From NCBI RefSeq assembly GCF_008085905.1, contig NZ_VSFF01000011.1, forward strand, positions 452,659 through 516,658: DNA of 64,000 bases, in the 5' to 3' direction. The position numbers and the translations under genes were made by a program. Numbering within the stretch: the first letter of the stretch is position 1; each line of letters begins with the position of its first letter. This stretch comes from Actinomadura syzygii. Lineage in GTDB: Bacteria; Actinomycetota; Actinomycetes; Streptosporangiales; Streptosporangiaceae. The notes under the pieces were generated by a model that saw nothing but the letters and a program-made list of their open reading frames with translations, did not search any database and was not told where the DNA came from. Below are positions 9,601 through 18,900 of the stretch, piece after piece.

Positions 9601-10599
9601 CCGTGGCTGCGCGACCTGCTGGCCAGCCGCTTCGAGCTGCACCTGGGCGACCCGATCGAGTCCGAGGTGAACGCCAGGGCGGCGGGCCGGGTGCCCGCCG
9701 AGCCCGGCCGCGGCCTCACCCGCGACGGCATGCAGTTCCTGGCGGCCGTACCCCGCCTCGACGGCGCCCGCTCCGGCGAGGACCTCGGCGACGCCCTGCG
9801 CGCGGCGGTCCGGGCCGTCGCCGACGAATGGACCGGGCCGGTCGCGCCCGCCGTCCGGATGCTGCCGGACGAGGTCACCGCGGACTCCCTCCCCGCGCCG
9901 AGCGGCGACCTGCGCGTCGCCATCGGCATCGACCAGGCCGCGCTGTCGCCGGTGCACCACGACTTCGGGCAGCAGCCGCACCTGATGGTGTGGGGCGATT
10001 CGGAGAGCGGCAAGACCAACGCCCTGCGGCTCGTCGCCCGCGCCGTCGACCGGCGCTTCGGCGTGGACGAGGCCCGCGTCATGCTGGCCGACTTCCGGCG
10101 GGGCCTGTACGACGTGGTGCCGGCGGAGCGCAAGCTCGGATACGCCGTGTCCGGCATGGCGCTGGAGAAGAACGTCGAGGACGTCGTCGGCTCGCTGCGC
10201 CAGCGGGTCCCCGGCGCCGACGTCAGCCCTGAGCGGCTCGCGCGCCGCGACTGGTGGCACGGCCCGCGGCTCTACCTTCTCGTGGACGACTACGACCTGG
10301 TCGGCAGCGGTTTCGACAGCCCGCTCAAGCCGCTGCTCGACCTGCTGCCGCTGGGCGCCGAGATCGGCCTGCACCTGGTCGTCGCCCGGTCCACGGCGAA
10401 CGCGGTCCGCGGCATGATGGACCCGCTGATGCGCCGCCTCTGGGAGATCAACACCCCGGCGCTGCTGCTGTCCTGCCCGCGGGACGAAGGCGCCTTCCTC
10501 GGCGACGTGAAGCCACAGCTCCTCCCGCCGGGCCGCGCGCAGTACGTCACCCGCCGCCGCGGCGTCTCGATAGTCCAGACGGGCCTCGTCGCCGGGTGA
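6628..10599 (+). CDS. eccC: Type VII secretion FtsK/SpoIIIE ATPase EccC (fused EccCa-EccCb type)
   Basis: 1,323 residues, full length for an undivided EccC. Two transmembrane helices lie at about 40-90. Three FtsK/SpoIIIE ATPase domains follow, with Walker A at 481-488 (GATGSGKS), 840-847 (GAPQSGKS) and 1123-1130 (GDSESGKT). The Walker B motif of domain 1 is canonical (VVVDEF, E594), that of domain 2 ends in DG (IIDGW) and that of domain 3 in DD (LLVDDY). This fits the known pattern in which only the first ATPase is fully competent while the others bind substrate signals. EccC is the motor that recognises secreted WXG100/PPE-like proteins. ATG 6628 follows AGGGGAG; the frame is open for over 1 kb upstream but non-homologous there. 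Confidence 0.95.
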   Translation: MGTRTVRRPPQRSGPEMPEGEIVLQEPPAIPEAQGGGWIGAVTYLPMALASGAMMLVFVGPGGAVMGYLSAGLMAVAGLGMLVGMALRNSGDRKRKMNGERRDYLRYLSQIRRQVRRHAEQQIRAVHWRHPAPRSLWSAALSTRLWERRPTDDDFGEARIGVGEQRLAVRLRPPQSKPVEDLEPLCASALRRFIRAYTALPDLPTAVYLRAFARLLFRGDAEAVRGLVRAMLAQLVVFHSPEDLRLAVCVRADRRDEWDWVKWLPHAHHPEAADAAGPVRLVTDGYAELERLLGDGLADRPKFDPAARPAADEPFTVIVLDGVAPPPGARIGDTGFRNVLVLDLSGALPWKADRVTLRLEVTGERVESVGADRVGRDVPAPVGRPDALSLVRARALAKVLAPRRLGRGAAADDPLAADLDLNALLGIADPRGFEPATIWAGRSPWDRLRVPIGVAQDGAPIELDIKESAQGGMGPHGMLIGATGSGKSELLRTLVLALAATHSSETLNFVLVDFKGGATFLGLDELPHTSAVITNLADELPLVDRMQDALQGELVRRQELLRRTGHASLLDYEKARVGGAALAALPTLFVVVDEFSEMLSSRREMMDLFIMIGRLGRSLGVHLLLASQRLDEGRIHQLESHLSYRIGLRTFSVAESRSVLGVPDAYELPSSPGNGYLKAGTDGLTRFKAAYVSGSLHEGERVRHEAAVVRRQVVPYGTVYVEPPETPEPPEAEEPAETPGERPAGEAGRTTLMRVMLDRLKDAGPPAHQVWLPPLAEPPTLDEVLPSLEPDPDRGLTTVGWPGRGRLTVPLGIVDKPLDGVRDLLVADLAGGEGHVGIVGAPQSGKSTLIRTLALSLALTHTPEEVQFYVLDFGGGALTSLTGLPHVGTIASRTDRDRVVRTVAEMAALLAAREQSFTRHGVESMEDFRRRGNEPWAAADPFGDVFLIIDGWFSVRQEYEEIESVVSDLANRGLSYGIHLVVSATRWSEIRPWLRDLLASRFELHLGDPIESEVNARAAGRVPAEPGRGLTRDGMQFLAAVPRLDGARSGEDLGDALRAAVRAVADEWTGPVAPAVRMLPDEVTADSLPAPSGDLRVAIGIDQAALSPVHHDFGQQPHLMVWGDSESGKTNALRLVARAVDRRFGVDEARVMLADFRRGLYDVVPAERKLGYAVSGMALEKNVEDVVGSLRQRVPGADVSPERLARRDWWHGPRLYLLVDDYDLVGSGFDSPLKPLLDLLPLGAEIGLHLVVARSTANAVRGMMDPLMRRLWEINTPALLLSCPRDEGAFLGDVKPQLLPPGRAQYVTRRRGVSIVQTGLVAG

Positions 10600-10683
10600 G
10601 TTCACCCATTGCTAACCGGCCGTACTCACCCGCGGCGAGCGGTCCCGTCGTGCATGGGGCGAGAGCCCGATGAAGGAGGACCG

Positions 10684-11190
10684 ATGCTGCCCCCGTCCCA
10701 CTTTCCCGGCGACGAACTCGACCGGAGGATCGTCGCGCATCTGCTCGACCACTCGCGCGCCACGTTCTCCGATATCGGAGCCGATGTCGGCCTTTCGGCC
10801 TCGGCGGTGAAACGGCGTGTCGATCGATTGCGCGACAGGGGAGTGATCCTCGGCTTCACCACGATGGTGGATCGCGGCCACGGAAGTCCGCGGACCGAGG
10901 CCTATGTGGAGCTCTACTGCGCGGAGCGGACCTCCCGCGCGGATATCCGCCGCGCCATGGAGCGTCATCCGGAGGTCGCCGAGATCTGCGTCGTCGCCGG
11001 AGCGCCGAGCGCCGTGGTCCGGCTCTGCACCGAAGACCTCGAACACCTCGAACGGACGCTGGAAAGCATCCGGCTCGAACCCGACGTCCTGCGGACCCGC
11101 AGCGTCATCGTTCTGTCGCGGCTCATCGAGCGGCACACGCGAAGGGACCGCACGCGGGCGGACGCTCCCCGGGCGGGTGCGAAGCGGTGA
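10684..11190 (+). CDS. AsnC/Lrp-family transcriptional regulator (copy 1)
   Basis: 168 residues. An N-terminal winged helix-turn-helix (about 10-60; SDIGADVGLSASAVKRRVDRLR) is followed by an AsnC-type ligand/oligomerisation domain (about 70-155). AAGGAGGA lies four bases before ATG 10684; a longer frame reads back to 10609 without support. It follows eccC by 84 bases inside the type VII locus, so local control of secretion genes is a reasonable inference. It is clearly related to the regulator at 31925-32374: both share AVKRRVDRLR, the ERHPE segment and the LRTRS-(V/I)-(I/V)-VLSRL-(I/L)-ER end. Confidence 0.88.
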   Translation: MLPPSHFPGDELDRRIVAHLLDHSRATFSDIGADVGLSASAVKRRVDRLRDRGVILGFTTMVDRGHGSPRTEAYVELYCAERTSRADIRRAMERHPEVAEICVVAGAPSAVVRLCTEDLEHLERTLESIRLEPDVLRTRSVIVLSRLIERHTRRDRTRADAPRAGAKR

Positions 11191-11285
11191 GCGTCCGGAC
11201 CTGATAGTGAACCGGCCCATGAATTGCCCGTACTTCACTACGAGACCTGAAGTCCGCGCCCTTTGCCGCGGGCTCGTCCTGCCCG

Positions 11286-11318
11286 GTTCACTCAGCCTGC
11301 TCAGTTCACTCAGCCTGC
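11286..11318 (+). repeat. Two 15-bp direct repeats upstream of the whiB-type gene
   Basis: GTTCACTCAGCCTGC occurs at 11286-11300 and again at 11304-11318, separated by TCA (18-base period), ending about 20 bases before the WhiB start. The repeats could be a tandem operator or a simple duplication. They are the only such repeats seen around this start. Confidence 0.6.
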
Positions 11319-11337
11319 CCAATTCGGGAGAGCGGAA

Positions 11338-11787
11338 ATGCCCGTTAGCGATGAACAGATTCGTCCGGCGGAATCGGGAGACGGCACCGAATGGCGCCGT
11401 TCGGCCGCCTGCCGCGATGTCGATCCCGAGGTCTTCTTTCCTGCCGCCGCCTCCGATTCCGCGCCCGACGCGGCGTCCGACGGCAAGCGCCGGATAGCCC
11501 AGGCCAAGGCCGTCTGCGCTGGATGCCCCGTGCAGCAGGAGTGCCGCCGAGAAGCGATCGAACGTCGCGAACCCGTCGGGATATGGGGCGGGACGACCCC
11601 CCAACAGCGCGCGGCCCTCCGCCGCAAGCAGCGCCGTTCGAAGGCCGGGCAGGCGGCCCGGCAGCCGGGGACCCGGGAGACCGTCCTGCTCGGGGACCGG
11701 ATCCACCGGGCCGAACGGAGCGGCGCGCGATCGCCCGCGGACGAGCCGGCCGCCTGCGCCCGCCCGCCCTCCGGCGGGGCCCGGTGA
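11338..11787 (+). CDS. WhiB-family iron-sulfur transcriptional regulator
   Basis: 149 residues with the WhiB signature: cluster-ligand cysteines at 25 (AACRDVDPEVFFP), 60, 63 and 69 (CAGCPVQQEC), then the GIWGG turn at 81-85 and a basic C-terminus (RAALRRKQRRSK) that contacts DNA in the family. The C-terminal 50 residues are a low-complexity extension. Wbl proteins carry a 4Fe-4S cluster and usually act with the primary sigma factor; WhiB6 controls ESX-1 genes in mycobacteria, so regulation of this secretion locus is plausible by context. ATG 11338 is preceded by GGGAGAGCGGA; an upstream extension would encode the repeat at 11286-11318. Confidence 0.9.
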   Translation: MPVSDEQIRPAESGDGTEWRRSAACRDVDPEVFFPAAASDSAPDAASDGKRRIAQAKAVCAGCPVQQECRREAIERREPVGIWGGTTPQQRAALRRKQRRSKAGQAARQPGTRETVLLGDRIHRAERSGARSPADEPAACARPPSGGAR

Positions 11788-11794
11788 ACGGACG

Positions 11795-14236
11795 ATGACC
11801 ACGACGGCCGGACGAAGCGACCGGGCGGCCGGTCTCCCCTCGGGCTGGGCGGCCGATCCGATCCAGGCCGGGTTCCTGCTCTATGACAGGCCGCCCACTC
11901 CGGAACTGCGGGACGAGATGTCGCGGATCCCCGGCGACCCGTCGCGCCCGATCCTCGCCGTGCAAGGGTCCGGGTCCCGCGGGTCGGCGCTGGAGGCCGC
12001 GGCCGCCGCCTTCGCGGCCATGCCCGCCCTCGGCCGTCCGGACCCGGGCGACGGGCCGCGTCCGGTGCGGCTGCTGCTCCCGGAACTGGCGCCGCGGCAC
12101 GCCCAGCGGCTGGCCGAGCGCCACTCCCTCGACCTGATCGCCACGTCGGGCCTGCTCAAAGTCCATCCCGCATGCGTGGTCACCTGGGGTTTCAGTGAGA
12201 ACAAGCCCGCCGCGTACTGGCAGTGGCACCGGTACGTCCCCGGCGGCCGGCCCCGGCCCGCGGGCGCGGTGTACCCGAGCCCCCGCTGGGACACCGCGAT
12301 GGCGGGCGCGGATACCGAGATCCCGCTCCGCGGCCTCGGCATGACCGCCGGCCGTATCGCCGCCGGCCTCACCGTGTACCGGGACGAGTCGTCCGCGGCC
12401 GGCTTCCTCCGGCGCGCGGCGGGCCTGCGGCCCGACCCTGAACGGCCCACCGTCGCCATCGCGCCCACCGTGGCCGGATCGGCCGTGCCGGCCGTCCTGG
12501 AGTCGCTGCTCGGGACGCTGCCCGCGGCGGCGACCCGTAGCCTGCGGCTCGCGTGGCCGGGGGCGATGTCGCGCGGGGCGCGTCCGGGCCTGGCGGAGCT
12601 GTGCCGCCGGCACGGGATCGAGATCGTCGCGCCCGACACGGCGCTCGTCCAGGACCCCGGGTCGGGCGCCCTCCTCGCGTGGGGCCCGCAGGGGCTCGGC
12701 AGGTGGCTCCGCATGTCGTCCGGGGGGCATGCGGAGGCGCTCGGGCCGCTGCACCCCGCGCCTCGATGGCAGCCCCTCGCCCGCGCGACGTTGATCCGGT
12801 ACTCCGGTGAGGCCGGCGTCGACGAGGTCCCCGCGGGCCTGCGGCTGCGCTGTTCGGACGACCCGGTGACCGCGCGCCTCACCGCCTCGGTGCCGCCCGA
12901 CGAGGCGCGCGTGACGCTGTTCGCCGACGGGGACGCCGCGCGGTCGGGGGACCGGGCCGTCCTCGAACGCCTCCTCGACCAGCTCCCCGTCTCGCTGGCC
13001 CGGTCCTTCCGGCTCGTCATGCACGGGGCCGCCGCCGGTGGGCCGCGGGCGTACGGCCAGTGGCTGGCCAACCGCTACAGCGCCCATGTCACCGTCGCCG
13101 ACGGCGCACCCGGCGACCCGACGCGGTGGACGGACTTTCGCCTTCAGGAAAGCCCGGCCTTCCCGCCCGCACGCCCGCCCGCCCCCGCTTCCGACCATGA
13201 GCGGGCGTCCAAGCCCGCGCACGCGCCGCTGACGGCCGTCCTGCCGCCGCGCCCGCGTCCGCAGGACGTCCTGGTCGCGGGCCATCACCGAGAAGGCGAA
13301 GCGACCCCCGCGCCCGTCGAAGCGCCGTCGCATGCCGCCGTCCCGCCGCCGATGACCGCCCCGCCGGTCACACAGTCCCGGTCGCCGGATCCCGTGCCGC
13401 GAGCGGAGACCGCGTCGTCGCCGCCCGAGCGGGCGTCCGCGCCCGCGAGCGTGCCGGTGCGGGCCGTGTTCCCCCGGGGCCACCGCAGTACGGCGGAGGA
13501 GCGGCGGAGGTTCCGGGAGGAGGGCGGGACCCGGCGCGACACCCACCAGGCCGTCGTGAGCCGGTTGCTGACCGAGCGGCCGGCGCTGCGCGGGGCGCTG
13601 TCGCGGGAGCCCGCTGACGCGATCGCGACGGATCTGTCGGCCCTGCGCGCCTATCTGAGCGGTGACCTGCCGGATCTCGATCCCGCGCTGCGGTCGGGCG
13701 AGCCCGGCGAGCGCGCCGCCGAGGCCGCGTGCGTCATCTCGGCGCTGCGCCTCCTCACGGCCGAGCGGGGACCGGTCTTCCGGACCGCGGATCTCGGCGG
13801 GCCGCGGGCGGCGGGTTACGTGCCGGGGCAGGTGCTGGTGGAACCCGCGTTCGTACGGGCCACCGGCAGGGCGCCCGCGCGCCAGGGCGACACGCTGTTC
13901 GCGGTGTGGTCGCGGACGGCGCGCCGGATCGGCCTGCTGGACGCCGGCGACGATCCGGGCGAGGTGCTCTTCGCGGCCGGGTCGCTGTTCGCCGTCCTCG
14001 CCGTGGACCAGGGCGCCCGCCGAGTGGTCTACCTCGACGAGCGGATCCGGGTGGACGCTCCGGCCGATCCCGCGAAGAGCGGCCCGGCGACACTGGAGCG
14101 GCTCCGCGCGGCGGTGGCCGGGCATGCCGAGCCGCCCGCGCCGGACGCGCCCGCGGCGGACGGGTTCGCCCTGTGCCTCGATGACGCCGGCCGCCGCTTC
14201 ACATCCGCCCGGATCAGCGCCGACGAACGTCCGTGA
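11795..14236 (+). CDS. Large type VII locus protein: tandem repeats plus ADP-ribosyltransferase-like C-terminus
   Basis: 813 residues, no signal peptide or membrane segment, so cytosolic or exported by the local system. The first 460 residues contain three diverged repeats, each with an R-x-(F/L/V)-R-L strand followed by a run reading roughly LA-x-R-x-x-(V/L). Repeats 1 and 2 end in related motifs, PSPRW and PAPRW. A Pro/Ala-rich linker covers about 460-560. The last 220 residues look like the ADP-ribosyltransferase fold: an Arg strand (GPVFR, R663), a Y-x-P-G-Q strand leading to F686, W-S-R (S706), and E723 in GEVLFAAGSLFAVL. The residue two before that Glu is Pro, not the Gln/Glu of active enzymes. 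It starts seven bases after the WhiB stop. Confidence 0.6.
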   Translation: MTTTAGRSDRAAGLPSGWAADPIQAGFLLYDRPPTPELRDEMSRIPGDPSRPILAVQGSGSRGSALEAAAAAFAAMPALGRPDPGDGPRPVRLLLPELAPRHAQRLAERHSLDLIATSGLLKVHPACVVTWGFSENKPAAYWQWHRYVPGGRPRPAGAVYPSPRWDTAMAGADTEIPLRGLGMTAGRIAAGLTVYRDESSAAGFLRRAAGLRPDPERPTVAIAPTVAGSAVPAVLESLLGTLPAAATRSLRLAWPGAMSRGARPGLAELCRRHGIEIVAPDTALVQDPGSGALLAWGPQGLGRWLRMSSGGHAEALGPLHPAPRWQPLARATLIRYSGEAGVDEVPAGLRLRCSDDPVTARLTASVPPDEARVTLFADGDAARSGDRAVLERLLDQLPVSLARSFRLVMHGAAAGGPRAYGQWLANRYSAHVTVADGAPGDPTRWTDFRLQESPAFPPARPPAPASDHERASKPAHAPLTAVLPPRPRPQDVLVAGHHREGEATPAPVEAPSHAAVPPPMTAPPVTQSRSPDPVPRAETASSPPERASAPASVPVRAVFPRGHRSTAEERRRFREEGGTRRDTHQAVVSRLLTERPALRGALSREPADAIATDLSALRAYLSGDLPDLDPALRSGEPGERAAEAACVISALRLLTAERGPVFRTADLGGPRAAGYVPGQVLVEPAFVRATGRAPARQGDTLFAVWSRTARRIGLLDAGDDPGEVLFAAGSLFAVLAVDQGARRVVYLDERIRVDAPADPAKSGPATLERLRAAVAGHAEPPAPDAPAADGFALCLDDAGRRFTSARISADERP

Positions 14237-14269
14237 CCTATCGACTGACCGATCGAGAGGAGCATCGCC

Positions 14270-15595
14270 ATGCCCTTCAGTGTGCGCCGCGCGGTCGTGG
14301 CGGTGCCCGTCCTGCTCGTCGCCGGAGCGCCCCTGCTCGGCGTGGGCGTCGGCGCGGCCGCCGGGACCGCCCCGCGGATCGGCGGATGCGCCGAACCGGC
14401 CGCCGACCGGTCGGCGGAGACCCCTTGGGCGCAACAGGCCCTCGCCCCCGAGCGGGCCTGGAATCTGACCCGGGGAGAGGGGATCGTGGTCGCGGTCCTC
14501 GGCACCGGGGCGGACGGCGACGTCCCGCAGTTGCGCGGACGGGTGCGCCCGGGCCGGGACGTGACGTCCGGGGGCCGCGCCGACGACGACTGCGCCGGGT
14601 CGGGAACGTTCGCGGCGGGCATCGTCGCCGCGCGACCCGTCACGGGCGTGGGCTTCGCGGGCGTGGCCCCCGGCGCGACGGTCCTTCCGGTGCGCGTCGC
14701 GCGGGACGGCGAGGAGCCGACCGCGACCGGGCTCGCGGCCGGGATCGACGCGGCCGTCGCGGGCGGAGCGAAGGTGATCTCGGTGGCGGTCCCGCCGGTC
14801 GCGGGGAACGCGCGGCTCGCCCGCGCGGTGGCGGATGCGGCGGCGCGGGACGTGCTGGTGGTGGCCCCGGCCCTCGACGACCGCGCCGCGGCCGGACCCG
14901 ACCGGGACGCGGCCTCCAGGCGGCACCCGGCGGCCTACCCGGCCGTCGTCGCCGTCGCCGGTACCGACCAGGCCGGGACGCCCGTCGGCGCGGCGCCGGG
15001 CGGGGCTCCGGCCGGGTCCGGGAGCGCCGCGGGCGACCGGTCCGCGGCGCGGGTGGATCTGGCGGCACCGGCCGCGGACCTGGTGGGCCTCGGCGTTCGC
15101 GGGCCTGGGCAGGTGGCGGATTCGGGCGGGGAGTACGCGGCGGCCTACGTCGCGGGGACGGCCGCGCTGGTCCGGGCCTACCGTCCCGAGGAGTCGGCGG
15201 CGCGGGTGAAGCGCCGTCTGCTCGACACCGCCACCCGTCCGGGCGCACGGGTCCCCGACCCCGGTGTCGGATGGGGGACGGTCAACCCGGTGGACGCGGT
15301 CGGCGCGGTGATCCCCGGCGAGCGGGCGGCGGGACGGGCGCCGTCCGTGGCCCTGCCGGAGCGCGTGCCGGCGGACGAGCGGGCCGTCGACCGGGCGCTC
15401 ACGCTGGTCATGGTGGTCAGCGGGGCGGTCGTGGTGGTGGGCGTCGTCGCCGCGGTGGTCCGATCGGGACGCGGGCAGGGCTGGCGGCCGGGTGGACGCG
15501 ACGCGGCCGGGACCGGACGCGAAGACACCGTTCCGCAACGGAACGAGCGTGGCGCGCAACAATTGTTCGACAGCAGAGAAAGGTTCCCTTCGTAG
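14270..15595 (+). CDS. mycP: Mycosin-like S8 protein lacking the catalytic triad (pseudo-MycP)
   Basis: 441 residues with the layout of a mycosin: signal peptide (1-30), subtilase-like domain (about 45-335) and a C-terminal transmembrane helix (TLVMVVSGAVVVVGVVAAVV). All three catalytic positions are changed. The D-T-G motif reads GTG (G78 in VAVLGTG), G-H-G-T reads GSGT (S111), and S-G-T-S reads SGGE (E288 in GEYAAAYVAG). The oxyanion Asn region (AGN) is APAL. Surrounding family residues are kept (FAAGIVAA, YVAGTAALVRAY), so the fold is probably intact. Mycosins stabilise the ESX membrane complex independently of proteolysis, which may be the role here. GAGAGGAG precedes the ATG. Confidence 0.85.
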   Translation: MPFSVRRAVVAVPVLLVAGAPLLGVGVGAAAGTAPRIGGCAEPAADRSAETPWAQQALAPERAWNLTRGEGIVVAVLGTGADGDVPQLRGRVRPGRDVTSGGRADDDCAGSGTFAAGIVAARPVTGVGFAGVAPGATVLPVRVARDGEEPTATGLAAGIDAAVAGGAKVISVAVPPVAGNARLARAVADAAARDVLVVAPALDDRAAAGPDRDAASRRHPAAYPAVVAVAGTDQAGTPVGAAPGGAPAGSGSAAGDRSAARVDLAAPAADLVGLGVRGPGQVADSGGEYAAAYVAGTAALVRAYRPEESAARVKRRLLDTATRPGARVPDPGVGWGTVNPVDAVGAVIPGERAAGRAPSVALPERVPADERAVDRALTLVMVVSGAVVVVGVVAAVVRSGRGQGWRPGGRDAAGTGREDTVPQRNERGAQQLFDSRERFPS

Positions 15596-15916
15596 GCTGT
15601 CGAGCGTCGACAAAAATGGCGCGAAAAGGCAACGCCTTTCCGGAGACGTGGATTTTCCACGATCAGTGAGATTCTGGCGACGGCGTCATCGTGTCGTACC
15701 TGGAATAGGTGCGGAACAACAAGGCTCTCGCCTGGACCACCGCACCCGCGGCCTCTACTCCCGATTCCGTCCGTCGCCTGGTGAACCGCGGCGTCGCCGG
15801 TGCGTAGTTCCAGGTGGTCTGCCGGGGAACGCACGCCCAGCGGCGCCGCGCGCAGACCGTCCGCGGGCCGTCCGCGGTTTCGTCCGTAGAACCGTTTCCC
15901 CGATGGGGGTGGGTTG
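15596..15916. other. Intergenic region upstream of the beta-helix/AAA gene
   Basis: About 320 bases with no coding signal recognised. It has lower GC patches than its flanks and a small inverted repeat (GTGGATTTTCCAC at 15648-15660), so it may hold the promoter of the downstream operon. No clear -10/-35 pair was picked. Confidence 0.4.
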
Positions 15917-18900
15917 ATGTCGGTCCTGGTCGTGGCATCCGGGCATCCGCACTGCTACGCGACCGTCGCCGAGGCGGTCGCGATGGCCCCCGCCGGAGGC
16001 GTGGTCCGCGTCTCGCCCGGCCGGTACGAGGAGACGGTCGTCGTGGACCGGAACGTGACGATCGTCGCCGACGGCGGGCGCGGCGCGGTGGAGCTCGCGG
16101 GCCCCGCCGACGGCAGCGCCGTGGTGGTGGCGGCCGAGCAGGTGGTGCTGGAGGGGCTCGTCCTGCGCGGCGCGGCCGAGCATCCCGCGCTGGACGTGCC
16201 CCTCGGCGCGGGCACGGTCCGCGACTGCGAGGTCATCGGCGCGGCCTGGTCCGCCGTGCTGGTCAGGGCGCGGGGCGAGCTCCGCATGGCGGACTGCCGG
16301 GTGACCAACCCCGAAGGCGCGGGCGTCGTCGCCGTCGACTCCGGCACCGGGACGGTGGAGCGCACCGTGATCGAGGCGGTGGGCAGCTCGGCGGTCGTCG
16401 TCGCCGACCGCGCCGACCTGCGCGTCCGGCTGTCCCGGCTGCGCGCCGCCGGGGGCAACGCGGTGTGCGCGACGGGCAGCGCCCGGGGCGTCGTCGAGGA
16501 GTGCGAACTGTCGGAGGCGGACCGGCCCGCGGTCGCCCTGGAACAGCACAGCTCCACCTCGATCGTGCGCTGCACCATCCGCGACACCTCCGGCATCGGC
16601 GTGTACGTCGCCAGCGACGGCGCCCCGCTGATCGAGGACTGCACGGTGCTCGGCACGGGCTCGCACGGCGTCGCCCTGGGGGCGGGCGCGGCGCCGACCC
16701 TTCGCGGCTGCCGCATCTCGGGCGCCGCCGGCCACGGGGTCCAGGTGACCGACCGGGCGAAGGGCACCTTCGAGGACCTCGACATCACCGGCGCGCAGGG
16801 GGCGGCGATCTGGGTGGACGGCGGAAGCCAGCCGTCCTTCTCCGACGTCCGTGTCCGGGACTGCGCCGACGTGGCGGTGGCGGTGCTCGACGACTCGGGC
16901 GGAGAGTTCCTCAAGCTGGACATAGACGCCTGCCACTCCTACGGCGTCGGCGTCAAGAACGGCGCGAGCCCGACGCTGCGGCGCAGCACCGTGCGCGGCT
17001 GCGCCGGCCACGGGATCGTCGTGGTCGACGGGGGACGCGGCCGGATCGAGGACTGCGAGATCGGCGGGAACGGCGGCACCGGGCTCGTCGTGGGCGCGGA
17101 CGCGCGGTTCGAGGCGGGCGGCACGAGCTTCACCCGGGGGGACGGGCCCGCCGTCGAGGTCACCGCCGGGGGCGCGGTCGCGCTTCGGGAATGCGATCTG
17201 TCGGCGCGGACCGGCGTGGTCGTCGGCGATGACGGGGAGGCCGCGCTGACCCGCTGCCGAGTGCACGACTGCGAGGGCCCGGGGCTGCGCTTCGGCGCGC
17301 GGGCGCGGGGCACCGTCAGCGATTCGGAGGTCTTCGGCAACGGTGCGGACGGGGTGGTCGTGGAGGCCGCCGAATCGGTCTCGGTGACCCGATGCCTGGT
17401 CCGCGACAACGCCGGGTCCGGACTGCGCCAGACCTCGCCGGACGCGCGGCTGACCGTCGAGGATCTGACCAGCCGGGGCAACGGTCGCCCCGACGCCTAC
17501 GGCACCGCCGCCGCGGGCGGGACCGGCCCCGGCGGGCCCGGGACGGCGGGCGCCGATCCCGAGGCGGCGGGCGCCCGGCCGTCCGGCGACCCGGGCGGCG
17601 GCGCCGAGACCCTGGCCGCGCTGCAGGCGGAACTGGCCGGCCTCATCGGCCTGGACGGCGTGAAGAAGGAGGTCGCCACCCTCATCAGCCTGATCAACCT
17701 GGCCAGGCGCCGGGAGGAGATGGGCCTGCCCGTCCCGCCGATGAGCCGGCACCTGGTCTTCACCGGAGGGCCCGGCACCGGCAAGACCACCGTCGCCCGG
17801 CTGTACGGGCGGATCCTGGCGGCGCTCGGGCTGCTGCGCTCCGGGCACGTCGTGGAGGTCGCCCGCGCCGACCTGGTCGCGCAGATCGTCGGGGGTACGG
17901 CGATCAAGACGACGGAGGTCGTGCGGAGCGCGCTCGGCGGGGTGCTCTTCATCGACGAGGCCTACGCGCTGTCGGCGGGGGGCGAGGGCGGCACCGGGCC
18001 CGACTTCGGCCGCGAGGCCGTCGACGCCCTGGTCAAGCTGATGGAGGACCACCGCGCCGACCTGGTGGTGATCGTGGCGGGCTACTCCCACGAGATGCGC
18101 GGGTTCCTCGACTCCAACCCGGGACTGGCCTCCAGGTTCAGCCGCACGATCGAGTTCGCCGACTACTCCGGCGCCGAGCTGGTGACGATCGTCGAGGCGA
18201 TGTGCGAGCGGCACCGCTTCGAGCTGGACGAGAGCGCCCGCCGGGCGCTGCTGGAGCGGTTCGACCGGATGCGCCGCGACGCCTCGTTCGGCAACGCGCG
18301 GGCCGCCCGGAAGACGTTCGAGGGGATGGTCGACCGGCAGGCGCGGCGGCTGGCCGAGAGCACCGAGCTCACCCCCGGCGACCTGACCCGCCTGCTTCCC
18401 GAGGACGTCGGCGAGGCCCCCGGCTCCGGAGTGGCCGCCGGGGCCCGCGCCCAGGGCGAGGACCTGGAGACGCTGCTGGAAACGCTCGCCGGGATGGTCG
18501 GCCTCGCCCAGGTCAAGCAGGAGGTCACCGGTCTGGTCGACCTGCTGCGGACGGCGCGGCGGCGCAGGGAGGCGGGGCTTCCGGCCCCCTCGCTGAGCCG
18601 CCACCTGGTGTTCTCGGGGCCGCCCGGTACCGGCAAGACCACCGTCGCGCGGCTCTACGGGCGGCTGCTGGCGGCGATGGGCGTGCTGGCCGCCGGCCAC
18701 GTCACCGAGGTCGCCCGCGCCGACCTGGTCGGCCAGTACCGCGGCCAGACCGCCATCAAGACCAAGGAGGTCTTCGACCGGGCCCGCGGCGGCGTGCTGT
18801 TCATCGACGAGGCGTACACCCTGACGCCCAAGGGCGCCGACGAGGCCGACTTCGGCCGGGAGGCCGTGGACACGCTGGTGAAGCTGATGGAGGACCACCG

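Noticed and set aside
6952..10605. 1,217-codon leftward open frame opposite eccC
   Set aside because: Mirror frame of eccC with His/Gln/Arg-rich low-complexity sequence and no homology.
11345..15613. 1,422-codon leftward open frame opposite the WhiB, repeat-protein and mycosin genes
   Set aside because: Antisense frame with no start site, domain or ribosome site; the + strand genes explain the region.
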